A DNA stretch of 55,297 nucleotides from Candidatus Coprousia avicola. GTDB lineage: Bacteria > Actinomycetota > Coriobacteriia > Coriobacteriales > Coriobacteriaceae. Positions 7,374 through 15,409 of this stretch are shown piece after piece. The stretch lies in the NCBI GenBank assembly GCA_018715125.1, contig DVMF01000081.1:1-55297 (forward strand), given 5' to 3'. The notes under the pieces are model-generated. The model was not told where the DNA came from. It did no database searches and was given only the letters and a program-made list of their open reading frames with translations. How positions within the stretch are numbered: the stretch's first letter is position 1; each line of letters opens with the position of its first letter. A program made the translations under genes and the position numbers.

Positions 7374-8765
7374 TCATACCTCGTTGGAAAACCACTGCTC
7401 ACGTTCGGCGGCAAATTCCGTGCGCTTGCGCTTCATGTCGGCGATAGCGTTGAGTTGAGCAAGATAGCGTGCGGCGATATCGCGCTGTTGTTCTATAGGC
7501 GGCAGAGGGATGAACATATCCCTGAGGTCGTTGGGGGATATCTGCTGCATGGTGGTTGCACTACTCGCAACACGGCAAAGTGCTTGTTGACCTGGTGCGC
7601 TGTTGAAGAAAGCAAGCAGGTATTCCGGAATAAGGAGGTTGCCAGGTTGGATGCAAAACAGGTTGTCGGCGGTAAGATATGCGCCGGCGGGGTGCGCGAA
7701 AGATGCGCATCCCAGTCGGCAGGCCTTGAACGGGGTGCCGGTGCGGGAGAGCAAGATGCTATCAGTGGTAATGAGGGCTACACCAGCGGCCTTGAGATCC
7801 CGTGCTGAGAAATAGGAAGAAGTTGGGTGCATGTTGACTGAGGCAAGGTGGCAATAGTCGTACCCATGCTCGAAATCTTTTGATGTGAGATAGGCTACGG
7901 GAGTGTCGTTATCGGGTGTGGGCTCAATGCTTCCTAATGATGAAACGGTAAGGAGTCGGAAATCGCGTAGTCGTGCCTTTGGTACGCCGCGAGTGACCGT
8001 TGCCACTTCTCTAAGACGAACGCCGTTGGAGAACGTTGGTTGGGATGATCTATAGCGAAGCGGGGTGAGAAGATAGCCGTTGCTCACGACACTTTCATAG
8101 GGAATCAGTGCATCGTCTACGTGCGCAGGACCCTTCTTTTGGGTGAGTCGATCGAGTTCTTGGGGGGAGATGAACGCGATGCGGTCAGCGAAAGCACGAT
8201 TCTCTGCGTTGTTCAGCATGACAAGCGAATCGTAGGCGACAGTATCCGGGCGGTGCCTTGAGGGTTGACGGGGATCGTCTACGACGGCGGAGATGGTGTC
8301 CGGTAGCGCAACGACCGCTTCGATGAGCCGGTGATCGACAAAGTCTTGTTGGCCCATGCGCCAAGCAGAGCGCGAGAGGCTGGTCTGAGGCATGAGGACT
8401 ATAGCGGTGCCTTTGGGTCCTGCATGGTAGAGCGCGAGTGCGGCGAACAGCCAAAACGTGAGCCGGGGAGGTTTGATATCCAATGCTGCGCAGATGGCGC
8501 GGCATGCCGATTCTTCATCGGCTGAGAGCATCTCTTGTTTTGGTGGGACACAGAGAACGATACGTCCGTGCGAATCGGAGGCGGGCCTTTCACTGAACGG
8601 CTCGATGAACCGAGGTGGTTCCGACGCGTGGGGGAGCAAGGCCGGGAGGATGCCGGCAATGATACCCACAGGGTCGATGACGCCTAGGGGAAGCCTGCTA
8701 ATCCGCGCAGCGCGCTCGACGCAGGCGGCGATGGTAGAGATGGCATTTGTTTCAATCGTTGTCAT
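7374..8765 (-). CDS. HsdM-like/target-recognition fusion protein (orphan type I RM-like)
   Basis: 463 residues from the ATG at 8765. The long in-frame extension to 8930 looks unnatural. The N-terminal 200 residues resemble the second half of N6-adenine methyltransferases of HsdM type: LTFWLFAALALYHAGPKGTAIVLMPQ followed by LIEAVVALPDTISA. The catalytic NPPY/F motif appears only as CVPPKQ, and no clear SAM-binding glycine motif is visible. The C-terminal 240 residues are a specificity (TRD) domain: VRLREVATVTRG, SRTGTPFKACRLG, LTADNLFCIQPGN, YLLAFFNSAPGQQ and PLPPIEQQRDIAARYLAQLNAI. No HsdR or second subunit is nearby. It may bind a DNA site without modifying it, or be a divergent solo methyltransferase. 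Confidence 0.65.
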   Translation of the reverse strand: MTTIETNAISTIAACVERAARISRLPLGVIDPVGIIAGILPALLPHASEPPRFIEPFSERPASDSHGRIVLCVPPKQEMLSADEESACRAICAALDIKPPRLTFWLFAALALYHAGPKGTAIVLMPQTSLSRSAWRMGQQDFVDHRLIEAVVALPDTISAVVDDPRQPSRHRPDTVAYDSLVMLNNAENRAFADRIAFISPQELDRLTQKKGPAHVDDALIPYESVVSNGYLLTPLRYRSSQPTFSNGVRLREVATVTRGVPKARLRDFRLLTVSSLGSIEPTPDNDTPVAYLTSKDFEHGYDYCHLASVNMHPTSSYFSARDLKAAGVALITTDSILLSRTGTPFKACRLGCASFAHPAGAYLTADNLFCIQPGNLLIPEYLLAFFNSAPGQQALCRVASSATTMQQISPNDLRDMFIPLPPIEQQRDIAARYLAQLNAIADMKRKRTEFAAEREQWFSNEV

Positions 8766-8997
8766 GGGTGCCAATCGATGGTGGTGTCGGTATGCCGGAA
8801 AGGCGGGCGCTGTATGCTCACCGCGATACTCGGAATTGTATTTCCGAACCCGCCTTAGGACAAGCCTGCTTACCCGAACGCCCAGGTGCAGCCATGGCGC
8901 GGAAGCCATTGCGTGCCAGCGCTTTGCCAATGATGCGCTAAACCAACGTTTTTCTGTGTCCTGATGGCGCTACAAAATGCAAACAAAGGAGGATTAG

Positions 8998-10380
8998 ATG
9001 GAATATAAGCTCGTTGCGCCTGATATCGACAGGCTGCTTAACTGTTTTGATGGGAGATACGAGAATCCGTCTGCCCAGCCGCGCGCCGTGCTCGCTGCGC
9101 TCGACCGGCTGTTTGACGTGCTAGGCGATCTCGCTCCGCTAGAGACCAACGATGAGGCTAAGTCTATCTGGCTCAGGATTCCCCGAGGGAACATAGATGA
9201 TTTCGACAGTTACGAAGACCTGGTAAACGAGGGTGAGGTGAGCTCGCGTGAGGAATACCTCGCGCTTTGGGAACGTGAGTACCCCGACGACTATGTCTGG
9301 TATAGGCTCGTTGTAGTGGATAACGAACGGTGTCGAGCGGTCTCAGTTAACAGGGCGTCTGTTGTTTGCGCCGACCTCGAGAAGAAGCCTCTTGAGGTGA
9401 GTTGGTCAAGCAACTATATGGTCGACCTTCTCAACTTGCTCGCGCTTGCTGCGCGCGAAAGTATGCGGGCGCTGAGGGAGGGGATATACAACGCGCTCGT
9501 CGCCGAACAGCTGCCATACTTCCATCGTACGGGCGTAATCGCGCGGGACGTTCTTTGGGAATGCGACCAAGCGGGGAGGGACGCGGTCTTCAAGGGGATA
9601 GACGAAGCGACCTATAACGCGTTTTGTGCGTATGCAGAGATGGATGCTGAAGACGAGCGAGCAATCGGGCGCTTGCCTGTCCTGACGGGAAACGATTTCT
9701 TGTCCGCATGCGCGCTCGGCTACGAGGCGTGCGGATACGGCCTGTGCGGAAAGGATGGCAAGCGCCTGCCGCTTGACGAGTTGTATCTGCGGTATGCAGA
9801 CGGGCGCGACGAAGGACTTACCGGCAAGGGAGCGGGCCTCCACTCCGGGTCGGGCATCGATCTTACGAGTCCCGAGGCGTGGGAGGCGTGGTACTTCGAT
9901 CGGAAACGACGGGGCGGGCATCCATGGGAGGTTTGCCGCGGTGGCAACTCTACGCATGTAAGCTTGGTCGTTTGCCACGACAGATTCAATATGGCATTTC
10001 GTCGCCGCGCAGGAGAGATTAGCGATGACGAGATCCAAGAGGCGAAGAGAGCTTGGGGCTACTACTATGTCGTTGCGGGTAAGGCGTGGAGCAGGGCAGC
10101 CGAAGCGGTGAACTTCTATATCGCGCTCAAACGTGCGGGTTTGCCCGTCGTCCTCAGAGATGCACGTGCGATCCTCGCGCGCTTCAAAGGTGAAGATCTG
10201 GTCGGTATAGTTCCTCATGGGGTCATTCCCGTCTACTGTGAGGGCATGTTTCCCAAGCGTCTTGGGACGATTCTCGACTTCATGCACGTCTACGACGAAG
10301 ATATGGCAAACTTTGGCGACAAGATCGAGTGGCTGCCCGAGCCCGATGCCCGGCTTGCGAACGAGCCCACCTTGCGGTGA
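8998..10380 (+). CDS. Large conserved hypothetical protein
   Basis: 460 residues with a strong AAAGGAGG ribosome site before the ATG. It is soluble and acidic, rich in Asp and Trp/Tyr, without signal peptide, membrane helix or nucleotide-binding loop. Recognisable blocks are LDRLFDVLGDLAPLETNDEAKSIW near the N-terminus, WEAWYFDRKRRGGHPWEVCR in the middle, and RRAGEISDDEIQEAKRAWGYYYVVAGKAW in the C-terminal third. I recall similar long unknown proteins in gut Firmicutes and coriobacteria. No function is proposed. It is divergent from the HsdM/TRD gene across about 230 bases. Confidence 0.65.
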   Translation: MEYKLVAPDIDRLLNCFDGRYENPSAQPRAVLAALDRLFDVLGDLAPLETNDEAKSIWLRIPRGNIDDFDSYEDLVNEGEVSSREEYLALWEREYPDDYVWYRLVVVDNERCRAVSVNRASVVCADLEKKPLEVSWSSNYMVDLLNLLALAARESMRALREGIYNALVAEQLPYFHRTGVIARDVLWECDQAGRDAVFKGIDEATYNAFCAYAEMDAEDERAIGRLPVLTGNDFLSACALGYEACGYGLCGKDGKRLPLDELYLRYADGRDEGLTGKGAGLHSGSGIDLTSPEAWEAWYFDRKRRGGHPWEVCRGGNSTHVSLVVCHDRFNMAFRRRAGEISDDEIQEAKRAWGYYYVVAGKAWSRAAEAVNFYIALKRAGLPVVLRDARAILARFKGEDLVGIVPHGVIPVYCEGMFPKRLGTILDFMHVYDEDMANFGDKIEWLPEPDARLANEPTLR

Positions 10381-10504
10381 GGGCATCATTTTGAGACGGT
10401 CAGGTACGTTATGCGTTCGGTTCCTGGAGGGCGCCAGCCGCGGTATGTTCTTGCGCTCGCACGTGTAGGATGGTGTGCGCCGTCGCGATTGAAGGAGTCG
10501 ATAC

Positions 10505-11461
10505 ATGCTGTTGTCGCTGGCGCCCATGGAGGGGCTTACGGGTCATGTGTTCCGCAGGGTGCACGCGGAGCATTTTGGCGCGCTCGATCGATATTACACG
10601 CCGTTTCTGACGCCGCCGCACCCGGGCAGCTCGTTTGGCAAGCGCGCCGCGGCTGAGGTTGACCCTGCCAACAACCGTGGGCTGACCGTTGTGCCGCAGC
10701 TTCTGACCAAGGACGCGGACCAGTTTGTATGGGCTGCCGAGGTGCTGGCCGAGATGGGCTACACCGAGGTCAACCTCAACGCAGGCTGCCCTTCGGGGAC
10801 GGTCGTTGCCAAGGGAAGGGGCGCGGGGCTTCTGCGCGATGTGGAGGCGCTCGACGCGTTTTTGCAAGATGTATGCGCGCGCTCGCCCCTTGCGGTATCG
10901 GTTAAAACGAGAATCGGTGTGGTGGATGACGGGGAGTTCGAGAAGATCCTCGCAATGTATTGCCGCCACCCCTTGGTGGAACTCATCGTGCATCCGCGCG
11001 TCCAAAAAGACCGCTATGATGGCGTCCCCCGGCGGAGCATATACGCCGAGGCGCTCGCCGCAGCCCCGTTTCCGGTGGCGTACAACGGTGACATCTTTGG
11101 GGTGGACGATAGAGATGCGCTCCTCGCGGCCTATCCCCAGACGCGCCACGTGATGCTCGGCCGCGGCGTGCTCGCCAATCCCGCTTTGGCGCGCGTGCTG
11201 CGCGGCGGGGCGGCGCTCTCGCGCGAAGAGCTCGAGCGTTTCCACGACGATCTCTTCGACGCCTATCTCGCAGAAATAGGCGGCAACGCGGTCTTTCGCA
11301 TGAAGGAGTGGTGGTTCTACGCCCAGCACGCCTTTGCCAACCCGCTTTCGGTGCACCGTCGAGTGCGCAAGGTGCGCAAGGTTGCGGAATACCGTGCGGC
11401 GGTCGAGGGCATTTTTGGCTCCGAGGCATTTGCCGCGGTCGCCCGGTTTGATACCAAGTAG
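10505..11461 (+). CDS. dus: tRNA-dihydrouridine synthase
   Basis: 318 residues, a normal Dus length. The FMN-dependent TIM barrel is complete: SLAPMEGLTGHVFRR at residues 4-18, VPQLLTKD at about 63-70, and the active-site segment VNLNAGCPSG with catalytic Cys95. The K-x-R motif (VKTRIG), HPRVQKDRYDG and the phosphate-binding GDIFGVDD plus MLGRGVLANP follow, and a helical RNA-binding domain forms the end. It reduces a uridine in tRNA using NADPH. Which position it modifies cannot be read from the sequence. The weak fit to classical DusA/B/C suggests naming it only dus. Confidence 0.9.
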   Translation: MLLSLAPMEGLTGHVFRRVHAEHFGALDRYYTPFLTPPHPGSSFGKRAAAEVDPANNRGLTVVPQLLTKDADQFVWAAEVLAEMGYTEVNLNAGCPSGTVVAKGRGAGLLRDVEALDAFLQDVCARSPLAVSVKTRIGVVDDGEFEKILAMYCRHPLVELIVHPRVQKDRYDGVPRRSIYAEALAAAPFPVAYNGDIFGVDDRDALLAAYPQTRHVMLGRGVLANPALARVLRGGAALSREELERFHDDLFDAYLAEIGGNAVFRMKEWWFYAQHAFANPLSVHRRVRKVRKVAEYRAAVEGIFGSEAFAAVARFDTK

Positions 11462-11524
11462 CACGGGGGCACGATGGCATAATCCTATAGGAGCCGATGG
11501 GTTGCCGGGCAAGAAAGGTAAGCC

Positions 11525-11866
11525 GTGAACATCCAGATCTTTGGTACCAAGAAGAGCTTCGATACCAAAAAGGCGCAGCGCTACTTTAAGGAGCGCCGCA
11601 TCCCGTTCCAGTTCATCAACCTCGCCGAGAAGCCCATGAGCAAAGGCGAGTTGCAGAGCGTGGCGCGAGCGGTGGGCGGACTAGACGCGCTCGTCAACCC
11701 CGACGCACGCGATCGAGATGCCGCCGCGCTCGTCATGCACATCGCCGAGGTGCAGCGCTTTGAGATGCTGCTCGAGAACCAGCAGGTCCTGCGCGAGCCC
11801 ATCGTGCGCAATGGGCGCCAGGCGACGGTGGGGTACGCGCCCGATACATGGAAGAGCTGGTCTTAA
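11525..11866 (+). CDS. ArsC/Spx-family protein lacking the catalytic cysteine
   Basis: 113 residues from GTG at 11525, with AAGGTAAGC upstream. The fold is that of ArsC/Spx thioredoxin-like proteins: beta strand IQIFGTKKSFDTKKAQRYFKE, then FQFINLAEKPMSKGEL, LVNPDARD, and the cis-Pro block LREPIVRNGRQATVGYAPDTW. The redox cysteine normally found after the first strand is Ser11 here, and the protein has no cysteine at all. It therefore cannot be an arsenate reductase and probably acts as a binding or regulatory protein, as Spx does with RNA polymerase. It follows dus by 63 bases. Confidence 0.85.
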   Translation: MNIQIFGTKKSFDTKKAQRYFKERRIPFQFINLAEKPMSKGELQSVARAVGGLDALVNPDARDRDAAALVMHIAEVQRFEMLLENQQVLREPIVRNGRQATVGYAPDTWKSWS

Positions 11867-11973
11867 GTGCCTTTTGCGCTCTACGGTCCGTAGGTAGCCC
11901 TGCACGGTCGCGCGGGAGATACTGGTCCCGTTGTGACATGCGCCCGCGAAGGCGCTTCTGAGAGAGGACCCTC

Positions 11974-12579
11974 ATGGCCGGATACCTGACTGCCGATACT
12001 ATCAAAACGCTCCGCGAGGGGCGCAAGCTCACCCAACGCGCCCTCGCCGAGGCGGTGGGCGTGACCGACAAGGCTGTTTCCAAATGGGAATCGGGACGCG
12101 GGCTGCCCGATATCTCGCTGGTAGAGCCGCTTGCCGCTGCGCTCGGCGTGTCGGTGGCGGAGCTGTTGACCGGCGACGTCCGCCAAAACGCCAATCGCGC
12201 GGGCAACCTGTTGCGGTCGCACTTCTACGTGTGCCCGGTGTGCGGTAACGTGCTGTATGCGCTGGGGGAGGGCTCGTACTCGTGCTGCGGCGTCGCGCTC
12301 GCGCCCGCCGAGGCCGAGGAGCCCGATGAGAGCCATGCGCTCGTGGTCGAGAGCATCGAGGACGAATGGTACGTGACGCTCGACCACCCCATGCGCAAGG
12401 ACCACTACATCAGCTTTATCGCCTATGTCACCACCGATGGCGTAACGATCAAGAAGCTCTATCCCGAGCAAGAGGCCGCCGCACGGTTCCGGCGCGGGCA
12501 ATCGGGCATCATCGTTGCCTATTGCAACCGCCATGGGCTCGTGAACGTCCGCACGCCGCGGCGCGTCGCGCGGTCGTAG
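11974..12579 (+). CDS. HTH-desulfoferrodoxin fusion regulator
   Basis: 201 residues in three modules. Residues 5-66 are an XRE/Cro helix-turn-helix (LREGRKLTQRALAEAVGVTD, SKWESGRGLPDISL). Residues 85-106 form a desulforedoxin-type knuckle with Cys87, Cys90 and the Cys104-Cys105 pair. Residues 118-193 are a superoxide-reductase (neelaredoxin) domain with all five expected iron ligands: His121, His138 (DHPM), His144 (DHYI), Cys184 and His187 (YCNRHG). Class I desulfoferrodoxins reduce superoxide. Fused to a DNA-binding domain, the module suggests a superoxide- or redox-sensing transcription factor. It is preceded by the ArsC-like gene and followed by a Cys-rich small protein, which hints at a redox neighbourhood. 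Confidence 0.88.
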   Translation: MAGYLTADTIKTLREGRKLTQRALAEAVGVTDKAVSKWESGRGLPDISLVEPLAAALGVSVAELLTGDVRQNANRAGNLLRSHFYVCPVCGNVLYALGEGSYSCCGVALAPAEAEEPDESHALVVESIEDEWYVTLDHPMRKDHYISFIAYVTTDGVTIKKLYPEQEAAARFRRGQSGIIVAYCNRHGLVNVRTPRRVARS

Positions 12580-12719
12580 GGCGCCGCCGGGCGGCTTCTC
12601 GGCTCGTTTTGCAGGGCGTGCGCCTGTGCGACACCCGGAGCGGAAAGATATGGTATAAACTAGGTAGCATATTACCGGCGGGCGTTGCCGCCCGCATGCC
12701 GATTCTGGGAGTAACCACG

Positions 12720-12938
12720 ATGGGTGCCTGCCTCAAGCTCTGCAAGAAATGCTCCGGCGTCTCGCCCAAGGATTTCAAGGGCGTCGTCGCCAAGGGCGAT
12801 ATTCGCACCGGCTGCTTTGGCCATTGTGCCAAAAAGCACAAGGAGCTCGAGGGCAAGGCGTACGTGAAGTACGACGGCGCCATCGTTGCCCGCGGGTCCA
12901 AGAAAAAGCTCGTCAAGGCGGTGGCGGAGCGCGCATAG
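12720..12938 (+). CDS. Small Cys-rich protein
   Basis: 72 residues from the ATG at 12720, with GGGAG upstream. Cysteines lie at 4, 8, 11, 32 and 36 (CLKLCKKC and GCFGHC). The spacing, followed by a basic tail, recalls thioredoxin-like [2Fe-2S] ferredoxins, but the protein is shorter than those. It might bind zinc or an iron-sulfur cluster. It lies 140 bases after the HTH-desulfoferrodoxin gene and could share its regulation. Confidence 0.6.
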   Translation: MGACLKLCKKCSGVSPKDFKGVVAKGDIRTGCFGHCAKKHKELEGKAYVKYDGAIVARGSKKKLVKAVAERA

Positions 12939-13025
12939 CGGGGTGTGCCTCAGCCCTCGCAGCGCACGGTTGTCCGGCGCGCGCGACGGGGCGCGTATGC
13001 CGAGGGCCCGTTTGCCGGCGCCGCC

Positions 13026-14411
13026 TTAGAGGCGCACCAAGCGTATCAGCTCATCGCGATAGAGCGTGCCTCCCCGATGCTGATAGCCGTTGGCGAGCGT
13101 CGTCTCGCGCATCCAGCCGATGACGAGCTCGGGCCCGTCGGGAAAATCCTTGACGGCAGGGTTTTCCTCCACTGAATAAAGGGAGGGCGTGAGGGCGCCG
13201 GGCGTGACGCCGAGGCCGGCGAGCCCCGTCTCCGGATCGGTATTGTCGTACGCGATGCGGACGCTGAGCCAGCCCTTGTCCTGCACGCTTGCCGGCAGCG
13301 CGGCAAACAGGCCCTCGGCGGGCGCGAGCTCATAGGTCTCGAAGACCGCGGGGTCATAGACGCGCACATCGTTGTTGGTGAGGTTGCTCTTCTCTACGAG
13401 GTCGTCAAACGTATAGGGGGCCGCCGTCTCCTCAAGCGTTACGTCGCCGGGATGCAGGCGCACCCCGTGCTCGTCTGAGGTCAGGTAGACGCCGTGGCCG
13501 AGTCCGATCCAGTCGACGATGAGCCAATCGCCCACATCGCGCGTGCGGTCGAAGGGGGAGAGCTCGCCTAGGAGGCCGCTCTCGCCGTTGTCGTCCGTGG
13601 CGACCCCGTAGAAGCCCGCCTGATAGACGCGCACCTCGGTTCGGGGGCTTCCCGCGGTGAGGGGGAGAAGCTCGCGGCACATCGCGTCGATGGGATGGGT
13701 CCAGCCGGGAGCGTCGGGCACGCCGGTGGGAAACCCGTTCGCGTAGGCGGCGTCCGCGCCGGTGATCTCAAAGGTGATCTGCGGGGTCCGGATGGTGATG
13801 CGGGCGGCCTCCTCCTCAAAAAAGCGTTCGTCCCCCGTGTAGCGCGTGTAGAAAAACGATCCGGACCGATTGCCGCCCCCTTCGCTGTCATCCCAGTCAT
13901 AGTGCGAGATGCAGCCGGTAAAGAAGCCCTTCTCGGTCAGGTCGTAGCCGTTGATCAGGACGAGGGAGACGGTGTAGCCGGCGTCTTGCAGCAGCCGTTT
14001 GCCCTCGACGACGGCGGAGCGGAAGCGCTTCTCGTACGCCGCGGTGATCTCTGCCTCCTGCCGGGTGTCGCCGAGCGGGCCCTCCTCAAAATCGACGAGC
14101 ACGCAGGAGCCGTCCGTCATGGTGCAGAAGGCGCGCTTTAGCGAATAGTAGGCGAAGAGCGAATAGCGGCGGTCCTCCCAGACGTCGGTCACGGCAGCGT
14201 GCTCGCCGTACTTTGCTGCGTAATAGTCTTCCGCTTGGCGTGCGACGGCGGCTTCGTCAAAGGCGCCGAGGTCCGAGCAGCCGGCAAGGCCGAGCACGAC
14301 CGCCATGGCGAGGGCGATGCTGAGGGCGAGGGGCGCGAAGAGGCGATGCCGCGGCGTGGTGCCCGGCCGGGCGGCGCGGCGGCGGCCGGCGGATGCGGTG
14401 GCAAGGGACAT
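13026..14411 (-). CDS. Lipoprotein of unknown function
   Basis: 461 residues from the ATG at 14411, supported by GAGGGGAGG. Residues 1-45 are an Arg-rich start, a hydrophobic stretch (LALSIALAMAVVLGL) and the lipobox LAGC, so the mature protein is anchored by a lipid on Cys at the outer face of the membrane. The mature part contains EDYYAAKYGEHAAVTDVW near the start and repeats of mixed beta sheet with many acidic and aromatic residues. No enzyme motif or known domain is recognised. It is transcribed alone, and its stop faces the end of the Cys-rich protein gene. Confidence 0.75.
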   Translation of the reverse strand: MSLATASAGRRRAARPGTTPRHRLFAPLALSIALAMAVVLGLAGCSDLGAFDEAAVARQAEDYYAAKYGEHAAVTDVWEDRRYSLFAYYSLKRAFCTMTDGSCVLVDFEEGPLGDTRQEAEITAAYEKRFRSAVVEGKRLLQDAGYTVSLVLINGYDLTEKGFFTGCISHYDWDDSEGGGNRSGSFFYTRYTGDERFFEEEAARITIRTPQITFEITGADAAYANGFPTGVPDAPGWTHPIDAMCRELLPLTAGSPRTEVRVYQAGFYGVATDDNGESGLLGELSPFDRTRDVGDWLIVDWIGLGHGVYLTSDEHGVRLHPGDVTLEETAAPYTFDDLVEKSNLTNNDVRVYDPAVFETYELAPAEGLFAALPASVQDKGWLSVRIAYDNTDPETGLAGLGVTPGALTPSLYSVEENPAVKDFPDGPELVIGWMRETTLANGYQHRGGTLYRDELIRLVRL

Positions 14412-14641
14412 GGGGCAGCCTCCCCTCTGAGGCCCGGGCGGCGCGGTTGCCGTGCGGAGCGCATGGATGCCGTCATGGGTATAGCCTAGCCCAAGGAGCC
14501 CTGCCGCGGAAACCCGCTGGGGGAGCGAATCGGTGAGCGTGAGGGGCTCAGGTGGCGCCCGCGCGTTTCTGTCCACAGGGGCGGGCTCGCCATCGCCGTC
14601 TCTTCGTTAGCGAGCGCGGTGACGCGAGGGCTTACGCAGGC

Positions 14642-15220
14642 TCAACCCCAAGCGCTCGCCGCGATCCATAGCGTGGCGCCGAGCGCGGCTACTGCCAAAG
14701 CGAGCTCCGTAAGCGTGATGAGGCCTACGGTCTTTCGGGTGATGAAGGTTGCGGGGTGGTTGGGGTTAAGGTAGATGGTGCAGGTTCCTGCCTCGGCCAT
14801 CCTGCGGGCGTGACGTTTGGAGACGCTCTGGACCGATCTTGCGCAATACGTCCTCCCTTTGTAGGTGTACGAGAAGGTGGGGTAGCGGAGCGTTACGGCC
14901 TCGCCGGTCGGCTGGTCGAGGCTGCCGCGCCATACGGCATCCACGGCGACGGTGCACCTGAGGAGCGCCCGGATGTCGTTGGCGGCGACGCTCGCAAACA
15001 GCACGGCGAGCGACAGCGTTATCGCGACGGCAGCGAGGGCGTCCCCGCCCGGGACGAACGCTGCGAACACGAAGGCAAGCGTGAAGCCGATCGAAATGGC
15101 CACGAGCGCTCGGAAGATCACCGGTGAGCTTTGCTGGTTGCCCTGCCTGATGACCATAACGGTCACCGCATCAAAGAAGGCTGCGACAAAGAACAGCACG
15201 ATGAGCGTTCCGATGTCCAT
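14642..15220 (-). CDS. Membrane protein, DUF3592-like
   Basis: 192 residues from the ATG at 15220, chosen over 15247 because of GGAGG. Helices run at about residues 3-25, 35-55, 62-82 and 168-190. Between the last two is an extracytoplasmic or cytosolic beta domain with YPTFSYTYKGRTYCARS and the CTIYLNPNHP motif, which resembles DUF3592 domains (a Y-x-Y-x-G-x-x-Y core and a Y-x-P-x-x-P end). The function of that domain is unknown. It is transcribed alone, divergent from tex. Confidence 0.7.
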   Translation of the reverse strand: MDIGTLIVLFFVAAFFDAVTVMVIRQGNQQSSPVIFRALVAISIGFTLAFVFAAFVPGGDALAAVAITLSLAVLFASVAANDIRALLRCTVAVDAVWRGSLDQPTGEAVTLRYPTFSYTYKGRTYCARSVQSVSKRHARRMAEAGTCTIYLNPNHPATFITRKTVGLITLTELALAVAALGATLWIAASAWG

Positions 15221-15409
15221 GGGGTACCTCCGTTGGGTTATGGCCATCTTGCGGCACGCGATGGGCGGGCGTGTCCGTGCCCTTCAGTTTACTCGGTGGC
15301 GAGGGGCGCACGCGGGGCAAGCGCGCGGGCCTGCGTTTATCTGCCCCATTTGCCCGTGTCCGCACGGGCGGGTATCCTAGTCACTCCCACACCCGACCTA
15401 GGGAGTTAC

